This document shows, one piece after another, positions 1-7,911 of a DNA stretch of 64,000 bases. Each line of letters begins with the position of its first letter. Position 1 is the stretch's first letter. Both the position numbers and the translations under genes were made by a program. The notes beneath the pieces are model-generated. The model was not told the DNA's origin and did not search any database. It was given only the letters and a program-made list of their open reading frames with translations. Source of the DNA: Chitinophaga sp. YR627 (GTDB taxonomy: Bacteria > Bacteroidota > Bacteroidia > Chitinophagales > Chitinophagaceae); the NCBI RefSeq assembly GCF_900114995.1, contig NZ_FOUX01000002.1:1054001-1118000 (forward strand). The letters are read 5' to 3'.

Positions 1-619
1 GCTTTTCGTCAATATTATAATGCTTTAACAATACGGGAGAAACCTGACGACCGCTGAAGTCCCAGAAGATCCCTTCTGAGAGGCCTGAGATGGTAGTAGC
101 CGCTTCACCGGTGAGCCGCATTGCGATAAAGTCGCCTGGCAGCATCACTTTGTCAATACGGCTGTAGATCTCCGGTTCGTATTGTTGTACCCAGCGCAGC
201 TTGGAAGCTGTAAAGTTACCCGGTGAGTTCAGCAGGTATTGCAGGGACCAGTTGTGTCCCAGGCTGTTGAATGCCTCATTCCCTATCTCAACGGCGCGGC
301 TGTCGCACCAGATGATCGAAGGACGCAGCACCTGCTGGTCTTTATCCACACATACCAGACCATGCATCTGGTAGGCGATTCCTATACCGGCAACAGCACT
401 CCCGTCAAAGGGGTGCTGTTGCTGTAGTTTTTTTGTAGCGTTCTGCACCTCCTGCCACCACATTTCCGGGTCCTGTTCTGCCCATCCGGCTACAGGCGCC
501 AGCATCGGCATTTCCTGTGAAGGACTGATAGCCGTGGCCAGACATGTTCCCGTTTCCACGTCCAGCAGAGCCGCTTTCACAGAGGAGGAACCGATATCGT
601 ATCCGATCGTATATCTCAT
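1..619 (-). CDS. xylB: Xylulokinase-type FGGY carbohydrate kinase, 5' part only
   Basis: ATP-dependent sugar kinase of the FGGY family, most likely phosphorylating D-xylulose in the cytoplasm. The frame opens at ATG 619 and runs off the left window edge, giving about 206 N-terminal residues without a stop. The N-terminal phosphate-binding signature (GYDIGSSSVKAALLD) is followed by YQMHGLV and WCDSRA. QMHG is the sugar-contact motif typical of xylulokinases, and LPGDFIAMRLTGE also fits that subfamily. The catalytic Asp of the second half lies outside the window, so activity cannot be judged. The gene lies 50 bp downstream of the Na+/sugar symporter on the same strand and probably shares its transcript, which suggests pentose uptake followed by phosphorylation. 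A kinase for another ketose or polyol is the main alternative. Confidence 0.85.
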   Translation of the reverse strand, partial: MRYTIGYDIGSSSVKAALLDVETGTCLATAISPSQEMPMLAPVAGWAEQDPEMWWQEVQNATKKLQQQHPFDGSAVAGIGIAYQMHGLVCVDKDQQVLRPSIIWCDSRAVEIGNEAFNSLGHNWSLQYLLNSPGNFTASKLRWVQQYEPEIYSRIDKVMLPGDFIAMRLTGEAATTISGLSEGIFWDFSGRQVSPVLLKHYNIDEK

Positions 620-669
620 AGTGCAATCTTCTTCGTTTCTTGATGGTTAATTTGTTTAGCTGTCTGCGA

Positions 670-2376
670 CTACCAGAAGATAGTATACAGTGCTGTCAGG
701 ATACCACAGATGAGCAATGCGATCACGGTGAATGCGGTAGAAGGTTTGAACATGGAAGCATCCACTTCCAGGCCTTTTGATTCACCGGAAGTTACCAGCG
801 TACCACCAACAACCACCTGTTTCTTGGCAGGAGCAGCCAGGGAAATGATGATCATACCCACTACACACACTGCAAACACGATACCCATACGATCGAGGAA
901 CGGAATTTCATAAACGCCTGCGGCATTTGGTACTGCCATACCCAGGTCATACAGGGAAGACAGGTCACTCCAGTTAGGCAGGAATTTCAGGAAGATAGAC
1001 ATTGCAAAACCACCGATCATAGCGAACAATGCGGCATTGGAAGTGGTCTTTTTCCAGAAGAAACCTAACAGGAACATGGCGAAGATACCTGGCGACACGA
1101 AGCCGGTGTATTCCTGAATGAACTGGAAACCACCTTTTTTATCGATACCCAGGAACGGAGAGATAATGATAGCGAGGATCATAGCAACAATTACCACCAC
1201 ACGGCCTACATTCACGATCTCTTTTTCATTTGCATTTCTGTTGAAGATCTCTTTATAAATGTCAAGGGAGAAGATCGTAGAGATACTGTTGGCTTTACCT
1301 GCCAGAGACGCTACTACCGCTGCTGTCAGTGCTGCAAAAGCCAGCCCTTTCATACCTGCAGGCAGAAGGTTCATCAGCACAGGGTAAGCGTTGTCAGGAT
1401 TCAGTTCACCTGCTTTCATCATTTCAGAGGAGAACACACCTTCTTTATATAATACATAAGCTGCGATACCAGGCAATACCACGATCACAGGCATCAGCAG
1501 TTTCAGGAAACCGGCAAACAGCAGACCGCTGCGCGCTGTTTTCAGATCTGCACCCAGTGCACGCTGTGTAATGTACTGGTTACAACCCCAATAGTTCAGG
1601 TTTACGATCCACATACCACCTACCAGTACAGTGAGACCTGGCAGATCGAGGTAATGCGGGTTATCCTTTTTCAGGATCATATGGAAATGCTCTTCTGCAT
1701 TTTTAGTCATCAGGGAGAAGCCTTTCAGTACACCGGTTTCACCGAAATGTTCTGATACGAGGCTCAATGCCAGATAGGTTGTTACCAGACCACCCAAGAT
1801 CAGGAAGAACACCTGGATAACGTCTGTATAACCAATTACCTTCATACCACCCAGTGTGATCACGATCGCAAATACCGCGATCAGCGTCATACACAGATAG
1901 AAAGGAATACCGGAGATCGTATTTACCGCCAGTGCACCCAGATAAAGGATAGAAGTCAGGTTTACCACCACGTACAGCAACAGCCAGAAGACGGCCATGA
2001 TCGTACTTACCGTTTTATTATACCTCGTCAGCAGGAACTGCGGCATGGTATAAATCTTATTCTTCAGATAGATCGGCAGGAAGAAAACTGCAACAATGAT
2101 CAACGTTGCAGCCGCCATCCACTCATAAGTGGAGATAGCCAGACCTATGTTAAAACCGGAACCGGCCATCCCGATGAACTGCTCCGCAGAAATATTGGAA
2201 GCGATCAGGGAAGCACCAATAGCCCACCAGGTAAGGGAACCCTCCGCCAGGAAGAAGTCTTTGGAATCTGTTGTTTCGCGTTTTTTCTTTTTGTAGATAT
2301 AGAGACCGTAACCGGCAACAATCACGAAATACACTAAGAAAACAACATAATCGAGGAATTGTAAACTCTTTTGCAT
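670..2376 (-). CDS. Sodium/sugar symporter, SSS (SLC5) family, vSGLT-like
   Basis: Inner-membrane Na+-coupled sugar importer of 568 residues, the usual length for bacterial SSS proteins. Residues 1-30 form the first membrane segment, followed by a basic loop (YKKKKRE). The stretch WWAIGASLIASNISAEQFIG near residue 50 and the later YWGCNQYITQRALGA resemble the Vibrio Na+/galactose transporter vSGLT, including its sugar-binding helices. About fourteen hydrophobic segments follow through to the C-terminus. It precedes the xylulokinase-type gene in the same direction, so xylose or a related monosaccharide is a reasonable substrate guess, but vSGLT-like proteins also carry glucose or galactose. 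A 21-bp palindrome at 2432-2452 lies in the promoter region and could be the operator for both genes. Confidence 0.9.
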   Translation of the reverse strand: MQKSLQFLDYVVFLVYFVIVAGYGLYIYKKKKRETTDSKDFFLAEGSLTWWAIGASLIASNISAEQFIGMAGSGFNIGLAISTYEWMAAATLIIVAVFFLPIYLKNKIYTMPQFLLTRYNKTVSTIMAVFWLLLYVVVNLTSILYLGALAVNTISGIPFYLCMTLIAVFAIVITLGGMKVIGYTDVIQVFFLILGGLVTTYLALSLVSEHFGETGVLKGFSLMTKNAEEHFHMILKKDNPHYLDLPGLTVLVGGMWIVNLNYWGCNQYITQRALGADLKTARSGLLFAGFLKLLMPVIVVLPGIAAYVLYKEGVFSSEMMKAGELNPDNAYPVLMNLLPAGMKGLAFAALTAAVVASLAGKANSISTIFSLDIYKEIFNRNANEKEIVNVGRVVVIVAMILAIIISPFLGIDKKGGFQFIQEYTGFVSPGIFAMFLLGFFWKKTTSNAALFAMIGGFAMSIFLKFLPNWSDLSSLYDLGMAVPNAAGVYEIPFLDRMGIVFAVCVVGMIIISLAAPAKKQVVVGGTLVTSGESKGLEVDASMFKPSTAFTVIALLICGILTALYTIFW

Positions 2377-2431
2377 AAAAAAACGTGGTACGTGGTAATT
2401 AAATTAGGAATCAATATAGCAACATTTTTAA

Positions 2432-2452
2432 TAAACGTAAAATTTACGTTTA
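2432..2452. promoter_or_regulatory. 21-bp perfect palindrome, probable operator of the symporter/kinase operon
   Basis: TAAACGTAAA, one central base, then TTTACGTTTA: ten-base arms with no mismatch, 56-76 bp upstream of the symporter ATG. The position and symmetry fit a dimeric repressor or activator site. Which regulator binds it cannot be told from the window, because no regulator gene lies beside this operon here. Confidence 0.55.
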
Positions 2453-2496
2453 AAATTTTTCACTACGTGTTGGGCATATTTGTTTGTTTTTCATTT

Positions 2497-3627
2497 TTAT
2501 TCAGTCAGAAGAGAAGAAAGTTGTTCTCCTACAGCGGAACCTATTGCGACACCCATACCGCCCATCCGGACACCCGATACAATATTGCGGGTATAGAACC
2601 GTATCACGGGCTGGCGGGTCTTTCCAAAAGCCATGATACCTGTCCACCGGTCAGTGATCATAAAGGAATGCTTTGGTAAGATAATGTCATGGAGCCGGTT
2701 TTCCAATTGCTGTTGTATCTCCTGGTTAAGATCAAAGCTTGTTGTGGCTTCTTTTTCAAAATCGAGGTTCCGGCCACCGCCAAACAGCACCCTGCCGTCC
2801 AGCTCCCGGAAATAAAAATAGCCCTCGTCCATATGAAATACCCCCCTGAAGGGAAGGTCCGGAATCACATTTGTCAGTAACACCTGTCCTCTTCCTGGCT
2901 GCAGGTCAACATCCGGCATCAGCTCTCTGGCGAAAGCGTTGGTACAGACCGCCACTCTCCTGGCCATAAAACCGATCTCCTCTCCGTTGGTCCGGGGTAC
3001 CACTACGCGTACACCCGTCTGCAGATCTTCCAGGCGGCTGACGGTGCAACCTGTTTTGATTTCCACCCCTTTGGTGATAGCGAGGTCTATCAGACAGCGC
3101 ATCATCCGCCCGGTATGAAGCTCTCCTTCATAGTTATTACTGATAAGGGCCTTTACATACTGGCCGTTGAAGCCAAAGTCCTTTATCTTCTTATTAACCA
3201 GTGTAAACGCCTCGCCTCCCAGTAATGGCTTCAGCAGGGCGTTTACACTGTCTATCTCTGTCAGTGTATGTTCTTCCTGTGTCCCGATCAGTTCATGACT
3301 ACCATTCTCATGGTACTCCATATACTCATCCCCGATCCGCTTACGCAACAGCTGTAAACCATTACGGCGCATCTGCAGGAGGGCAATGACTTCTTCGGCA
3401 GGCATCGTCTGCAGGTCCGATAATAGTTCCGTCAGACTTCCGATACATGCAAAACCTGCATTTTTTGTACTCGCCCCGGTGGGCAGTACCTCTTTTTCCA
3501 GTACCAGTACACGCGCGGCCGGCAGTTTTTCCTTCAGACTTACGGCAGTAGAAAGCCCTACTATACCGCTGCCCGCAATGATATAGTCGTATTGTAAAAG
3601 GCTTTGTTTCTCCCAGTAGCTTAACAT
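2497..3627 (-). CDS. FAD-dependent oxidoreductase, DAO (D-amino acid oxidase-like) family
   Basis: 376-residue flavoprotein. The Rossmann dinucleotide motif YIIAGSGIVGLSTA with following acidic VLVLEKE occupies residues 14-48, then STKNAGFACIGS, which in this family packs on the flavin. The C-terminal GVRMGGMGVAIGSA-like stretch is the second FAD-contact region of DAO-type oxidases. Relatives act on 2-hydroxyacids (LhgO type), glycine, sarcosine or D-amino acids; the sequence does not settle which. There is no signal peptide, so it is cytosolic or membrane-associated. It has its own promoter match (3693-3719) and is not tightly coupled to its neighbours. The 120-bp gap downstream separates it from the sugar operon. 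Confidence 0.8.
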   Translation of the reverse strand: MLSYWEKQSLLQYDYIIAGSGIVGLSTAVSLKEKLPAARVLVLEKEVLPTGASTKNAGFACIGSLTELLSDLQTMPAEEVIALLQMRRNGLQLLRKRIGDEYMEYHENGSHELIGTQEEHTLTEIDSVNALLKPLLGGEAFTLVNKKIKDFGFNGQYVKALISNNYEGELHTGRMMRCLIDLAITKGVEIKTGCTVSRLEDLQTGVRVVVPRTNGEEIGFMARRVAVCTNAFARELMPDVDLQPGRGQVLLTNVIPDLPFRGVFHMDEGYFYFRELDGRVLFGGGRNLDFEKEATTSFDLNQEIQQQLENRLHDIILPKHSFMITDRWTGIMAFGKTRQPVIRFYTRNIVSGVRMGGMGVAIGSAVGEQLSSLLTE

Positions 3628-3692
3628 GCTTTCTGATTTGGCCGTAACAGCCTGTTTTTCAAAACGTCGGAACCCGCGATGTATTGTGTATT

Positions 3693-3719
3693 CAAATGTA
3701 CACTATTTTTAGATGTCAA
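3693..3719 (-). promoter_or_regulatory. Bacteroidota-type promoter for the FAD oxidoreductase
   Basis: On the minus strand, TTG (3717-3719), a 16-base spacer, then TACATTTG (3693-3700), a full match to the TAnnTTTG -7 box. The spacer is slightly shorter than usual. Initiation would give a leader of about 60 bases before the ATG at 3627. Confidence 0.5.
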
Positions 3720-3758
3720 ACTGACATTAATCAATCTTCAATCCTTTGTCCATTCTCG

Positions 3759-4712
3759 CTACACTGTTAATACTATTTTACCTCTTCCATGTCCGCTCTC
3801 CAGTGCCTGGTGCGCCTTTACGATATCAGTCAGCGGGAAAGTCTGTCCTATCTCCACTCTCAGACGATTATTTTTGAGTAGTACAGCCAGTTGTTCCATT
3901 CTTTCTCCGGATGGTCTCACTGACATCCATTTCACCTCTACGCCTTTCTCCTTTGCTTTGGCAATCACCGCAGGATCATCTTTGTACATGCTTGGTAAGG
4001 ATACCAGTATACCGCCACGATTGAGGATATCAAGGGAACGGAGTGCTGTTTCGCCGCCCATGCCGTCAATGATAACGTCCATGCCGTCCAGTACTTGTTC
4101 AAACTTTTGTGTTTTATAGTCAACCAGCTGGTCGACGCCTAACTGTTCCAGGAAGGGATGATTGGCAGCAGAAGCGGTAGCTGCCACAAAACAGTGTTTC
4201 CATTTGGCCAGCTGTACAGCAATGTGTCCTACTCCACCGGCAGCTGCCTGGATCAGGACACGCTGTCCCCAGGTGATACCGGCATGATCAAACAGGGCTT
4301 CCCAGGCGGTCAGTCCGGCAAGTGGGGTACCTGCGGCTACCTCGAAGGATATATCTTTAGGTATAATGGCAAACTCATCTTCCTGTACGACTGCATACTC
4401 TGCATATGCATTACCGGGATTTGGGAAGTTACTCATACCGAATATACGGTCACCGGTGATGAACTTACTCACACCTTCTCCCACGCTCACTACTTCACCG
4501 GCTATATCCCAGCCTAAAATGGCGGGCAGCGTCTGGAATGAGGCATATCCTTTTCCGGAACGGGTTTTAAAATCAACAGGGTTCAATCCGATGGCCTTTA
4601 CTTTGACCAGTACTTCCCCGGCTCCCGGCAGGGGTATCGCTACTTTCTCAATTCTGAAAGCAGTGGCCGGCCCGAACTCAGGCAATATAGCCGCCTGCAT
4701 AAAATTACTCAT
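3759..4712 (-). CDS. MDR-family NADP-dependent quinone oxidoreductase-like protein (zinc-free)
   Basis: Cytosolic medium-chain dehydrogenase/reductase of about 317 residues. The N-terminal GroES-like half contains GEVLVKVKAIGLNPVDFKTRSG, and the nucleotide-binding half carries IQAAAGGVGHIAVQLAKWK, the AAGGVG motif of quinone reductases. The cysteine-rich structural zinc loop of true alcohol dehydrogenases is absent. The frame is open for 27 more codons upstream, but homologues start close to the MQAAIL stretch, so ATG 4712 (MSNFMQAA) is chosen; ATG 4700 is also possible. Substrate unknown; likely reduces quinones or enals with NADPH. It lies just past the ilvA terminator, so it is probably a separate transcription unit. 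Confidence 0.8.
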   Translation of the reverse strand: MSNFMQAAILPEFGPATAFRIEKVAIPLPGAGEVLVKVKAIGLNPVDFKTRSGKGYASFQTLPAILGWDIAGEVVSVGEGVSKFITGDRIFGMSNFPNPGNAYAEYAVVQEDEFAIIPKDISFEVAAGTPLAGLTAWEALFDHAGITWGQRVLIQAAAGGVGHIAVQLAKWKHCFVAATASAANHPFLEQLGVDQLVDYKTQKFEQVLDGMDVIIDGMGGETALRSLDILNRGGILVSLPSMYKDDPAVIAKAKEKGVEVKWMSVRPSGERMEQLAVLLKNNRLRVEIGQTFPLTDIVKAHQALESGHGRGKIVLTV

Positions 4713-4767
4713 ACTTGCAGATTTTGTCTTCAAATTAGCGATAAAAACGATAATTGCCACATATGCA

Positions 4768-4809
4768 AAAGGGGCATTATGTTTTATAACCAAAACATAA
4801 TGCCCCTTT
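4768..4809 (-). terminator. Terminator after ilvA
   Basis: Perfect 18-bp inverted repeat (4768-4785 and 4792-4809) with a 6-base loop; on the minus strand the stem ends in a run of T. It lies 25 bp beyond the ilvA stop and closes the ilv transcription unit. The stem runs partly outside the chosen MDR reading frame, which supports the shorter MDR start at 4712. Confidence 0.85.
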
Positions 4810-4833
4810 CAGAAGCCTTTTATCACTAAGCAG

Positions 4834-6090
4834 TTAAACCAGGTAGCCGAACAGATTATCGTCCTTGTTCAGTTCAGTGAAGTGAATATTATACTTGCGG
4901 AAATTAGCCACCAGGATATCATAATCCTCCCTGTTTTTCAGTTCCACACCGATCAGTGCGGGGCCGGTTTCCTTGTTGTGTTTCTGAATGAATTCGAAAC
5001 GGGTGATATCATCGTTAGGTCCCAGCACATGGTTCACGAATTCTTTCAGTGCACCCGGACGCTGTACAAAGCGGATGATAAAGTAGTGTTTCAGACCTTC
5101 ATATAACAGGGAGCGTTCCTTGATCTCCTGCATACGGTCGATGTCGTTGTTGCTGCCGCTGACAACACAAACCACCTTTTTGCCTTCAATTTCTTTCGCG
5201 TAGTAATCAAGCGCCGCAATGGACAGTGCCCCGGCAGGCTCCACCACGATAGCGTCTTCATTGTACAGCCTTAATATAGTTGAGCAAACTTTCCCTTCCG
5301 GTACCAGTTGCATTTTTGTCAGCACGTCTTTGCAGATACTGAAATTGAGTGTACCTACTCTTTTTACGGCGGCACCGTCTACGAAGCGTTCGATCTCGCT
5401 CAGTGTAACTGGTTCGCCTGCCTCCAGTGCACGGCTCATAGACGGAGCACCTTCCGGTTCTACGCCAATGATCTGTGTATTGGGACTGTATGTTTTAAAA
5501 TAAGTACCGACACCTGCTGCGAGTCCGCCGCCACCGATAGGCACGAACACATAATCGATCTTCGACTGGTCTTCCAGGATCTCTACAGCCACGGTACCTT
5601 GTCCTTCAATGATCTTTGGATCATCAAAAGGAGGAATGAAAGTCATGTTGTGCGCTTTGGTAAAAGCCTGGGCTTCTGCGGCACAATCATCAAATGTATC
5701 GCCTACCAGTCTGATCTCGATGTTCTCGCCACCGAACATATTTACCTGGTTGACTTTTTGTTTTGGCGTAATGATCGGCATGAAACACACGCCTTTAATA
5801 TCCAGCTGGCGGCATGCATAGGCAAAGCCCTGCGCATGGTTACCCGCGCTGGCACAGGTTACTCCTTTTGACAGCGTTTCTTTATCCAGGCTGCTAATCA
5901 GGTTGTATGCCCCACGCAATTTATAAGATCTTACAATCTGCATGTCTTCTCTTTTGAGATAGACATCTGCATTGTACCTGCGGGAGAGCGTGGCGCTGTA
6001 AGTAAGCGGGGTACGGTTCACCACAGGTTTTAACTTCACCGCTGCATCGAGTATGTTGAGCGGATTCACGCTTGTTATTACCTGGGACAT
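4834..6090 (-). CDS. ilvA: Threonine ammonia-lyase (threonine deaminase), biosynthetic
   Basis: Converts threonine to 2-oxobutyrate and ammonia, the entry step of isoleucine synthesis; cytosolic PLP enzyme. Residues 1-320 are the fold-type II catalytic domain. Lys57 in RSYKLRGA is the expected Schiff-base lysine, ASAGNHAQG the substrate loop, and IGGGGLAAG near residue 187 the phosphate-binding glycine loop. Residues from about 333 to 418 form one ACT-like regulatory domain (HYFIIRFVQRPGALKEF), the place where isoleucine feedback acts in this family. At 418 residues it matches the short single-ACT form. Last gene of the ilv block; the gap to ilvC holds an unusual repeat. Confidence 0.95.
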   Translation of the reverse strand: MSQVITSVNPLNILDAAVKLKPVVNRTPLTYSATLSRRYNADVYLKREDMQIVRSYKLRGAYNLISSLDKETLSKGVTCASAGNHAQGFAYACRQLDIKGVCFMPIITPKQKVNQVNMFGGENIEIRLVGDTFDDCAAEAQAFTKAHNMTFIPPFDDPKIIEGQGTVAVEILEDQSKIDYVFVPIGGGGLAAGVGTYFKTYSPNTQIIGVEPEGAPSMSRALEAGEPVTLSEIERFVDGAAVKRVGTLNFSICKDVLTKMQLVPEGKVCSTILRLYNEDAIVVEPAGALSIAALDYYAKEIEGKKVVCVVSGSNNDIDRMQEIKERSLLYEGLKHYFIIRFVQRPGALKEFVNHVLGPNDDITRFEFIQKHNKETGPALIGVELKNREDYDILVANFRKYNIHFTELNKDDNLFGYLV

Positions 6091-6094
6091 TATT

Positions 6095-6194
6095 AATTAG
6101 GAATTAAGAATTAGGAATTAAAAATTAAGACTTCAAAATCAGCAGGCAGACAATTGCACCACAATTCTTAATTCTTAATTCTTAATTCCTAATT
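6095..6194. repeat. AATTAGGAATTA-type heptad repeat forming a long inverted repeat
   Basis: The ilvC-ilvA gap is made of degenerate copies of GAATTAA/GAATTAG. The 19-base word AATTAGGAATTAAGAATTA at 6095-6113 recurs in inverted form at 6176-6194, with a 62-base spacer. Transcribed, the arms would fold into an AU-rich stem-loop between two cistrons. A single AATTAGGAATTA copy occurs again at 28881-28892 at the ruvX stop, so the unit is repeated in this genome. Confidence 0.75.
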
Positions 6195-6200
6195 GAATTA

Positions 6201-7244
6201 TTAGTTATTTGGGCGCAGTTTTCTTACCGCAGCACCAGCCTGCCACATTTCGCTTTCACGCAGTTCTCTCAGTTCTTCGTTCAGTTTATCACGATAGTCA
6301 GGAGTACTGTTAGATGCGATAGAACGTGCAGCTTCTTTACCTGCAGCAACGCTTGCGTACAGTTCTTCGAATACCGGCTGGCTGGCATCTTTGAATTTCT
6401 TCCACCAGTCCAGCGCACCACGCTGAGCAGTAGTAGAACAGTTAGCATACATCCAGTCCATACCGTTTTCAGCAACCAGCGGCATCAGAGACTGCGTCAG
6501 TTCTTCTACTGTTTCGTTGAATGCCTCAGATGGAGAGTGACCATTCTTGCGCAGTACTTCGTACTGAGCAGCGAAGATACCCTGGATAGCACCCATCAGG
6601 GTACCACGCTCACCTGTTAAGTCAGAAGTAACTTCTTTTTTGAAATCTGTTTCGAACAGGTAACCTGAACCAACACCGATACCCAGTGCGATAACGCGAT
6701 CACGGGCTTTACCGGTTGCATCCTGATAGATAGCAAAGCTGGAGTTCAGACCCTGACCAGCCAGGAACAGTCTGCGCAGAGATGTACCGGAACCTTTAGG
6801 GGCAACCAGGATTACATCCACATCAGCAGGAGGAATGATGTTAGTCTGGTCTTTATAAGTGATACCAAAACCATGGGAGAAATATAACGCTTTACCTTTA
6901 GTCAGGTGTGGTTTCAGTGTAGGCCACAGTGCGATCTGACCGGCATCACTCAACAGGAACTGAATGATCGTACCTTTCTGAGCAGCTTCTTCGATCTCGA
7001 ACAGCGTCTGACCAGGAACCCAGCCGTCAGCAACAGCTTTGTCCCAGGTTTTAGAATCTTTACGCTGACCGATGATAACGTTGAAACCGTTATCTTTCAG
7101 GTTCAGTGCCTGGCCGGGACCCTGTACGCCGTAACCGATGATAGCTATCACTTCATCTTTCAGCACTTCTCTAGCTTTTTCCATTGGGAATTCTTCTCTG
7201 GTTACTACGTCTTCCAGTACCCCTCCAAAATTGATGGTTGCCAT
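6201..7244 (-). CDS. ilvC: Ketol-acid reductoisomerase, class I
   Basis: NADPH- and Mg2+-dependent isomerisation and reduction of 2-acetolactate or 2-aceto-2-hydroxybutyrate, the second common step to valine/leucine and isoleucine. The N-terminal domain holds the dinucleotide motif IGYGVQGPGQALNLKDNG (around residues 36-53) and IIGQRKDSKTWD. The C-terminal helical domain contains the metal-binding acidic stretch ETDFKKEVTSDLTGERGTL. At 347 residues it is the short class I form. It lies between ilvN (38 bp upstream) and ilvA and is part of the same leftward block. Confidence 0.96.
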   Translation of the reverse strand: MATINFGGVLEDVVTREEFPMEKAREVLKDEVIAIIGYGVQGPGQALNLKDNGFNVIIGQRKDSKTWDKAVADGWVPGQTLFEIEEAAQKGTIIQFLLSDAGQIALWPTLKPHLTKGKALYFSHGFGITYKDQTNIIPPADVDVILVAPKGSGTSLRRLFLAGQGLNSSFAIYQDATGKARDRVIALGIGVGSGYLFETDFKKEVTSDLTGERGTLMGAIQGIFAAQYEVLRKNGHSPSEAFNETVEELTQSLMPLVAENGMDWMYANCSTTAQRGALDWWKKFKDASQPVFEELYASVAAGKEAARSIASNSTPDYRDKLNEELRELRESEMWQAGAAVRKLRPNN

Positions 7245-7282
7245 GTTTTGATAGTGTTTGTTTTTTTTATAAATATTATAAA

Positions 7283-7873
7283 CTAGATACTTTCTTCTTC
7301 TGCAGACACTTCTGTGTGTTCTTTATAAGTTGCCTGCTTCAGGTTGTCAGGACGCTGTGTTTCCAGCTCCTTCAGGTGATCGTGGAAACGGCGGCTCCAT
7401 TTGATAATAGCTACCCTTCCACTCTTTGAATATTCGATCAGACCATATGGTGCAAGCTTTGCCTGCAGATCGATCAGCTCCTGCTGATGACCGGTCTTTT
7501 CGAGTACGAAGTAGTCTTCAGTGATCGTAAGGATGCGCGCATTGTTCTCACGGATCAGCAGTTCGATATTACCGTTCTGCAGTGCCTTTGTAGAGATCTT
7601 ATACAGCGCCAGTTCCTGGTATACCACTTCGTCTTCTTCATGCACGAATGCACGGTGGATTTCGATCAGTCTTTCGATCTGACCTACGATCTTCACCAGC
7701 TTTTCTTTTTCAGAAAGCACCGTGATGATGAACTTATATACGCCGGGAATCTCTGTTTCAGCCGTTGTAAGACTCGTGATATTTATTCCACGGCGGGTGA
7801 AAATAACAGTTATACGACTGGTGATACCAATCCTGTCTTCCGTATAAACCGTTATTGTATATTCTTTTTGCAT
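7283..7873 (-). CDS. ilvN: Acetolactate synthase regulatory (small) subunit
   Basis: Regulatory subunit that binds and activates the IlvB catalytic subunit and confers valine feedback. Residues 4-77 form an ACT domain (YTITVYTEDRIGITSRITV, followed by RRGINITSLTTAETE), and the remainder matches the small-subunit C-terminal domain. At 196 residues it is nearer the longer IlvH type than the very short enterobacterial IlvN. It starts 38 bp after the ilvB stop and ends 38 bp before ilvC, the spacing of cotranscribed genes. Isoform naming (ilvN or ilvH) is a convention here, as only one synthase pair is visible. Confidence 0.93.
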   Translation of the reverse strand: MQKEYTITVYTEDRIGITSRITVIFTRRGINITSLTTAETEIPGVYKFIITVLSEKEKLVKIVGQIERLIEIHRAFVHEEDEVVYQELALYKISTKALQNGNIELLIRENNARILTITEDYFVLEKTGHQQELIDLQAKLAPYGLIEYSKSGRVAIIKWSRRFHDHLKELETQRPDNLKQATYKEHTEVSAEEESI

Positions 7874-7911
7874 AGTGTTCGTTGTTAATGATTGCTGAAC
7901 CTTTCTTCCTG

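Noticed and set aside
405..626. A 73-codon minus-strand frame over the first kinase gene
   Set aside because: Out-of-frame shadow of the FGGY kinase, whose conserved motifs are in the frame starting at 619.
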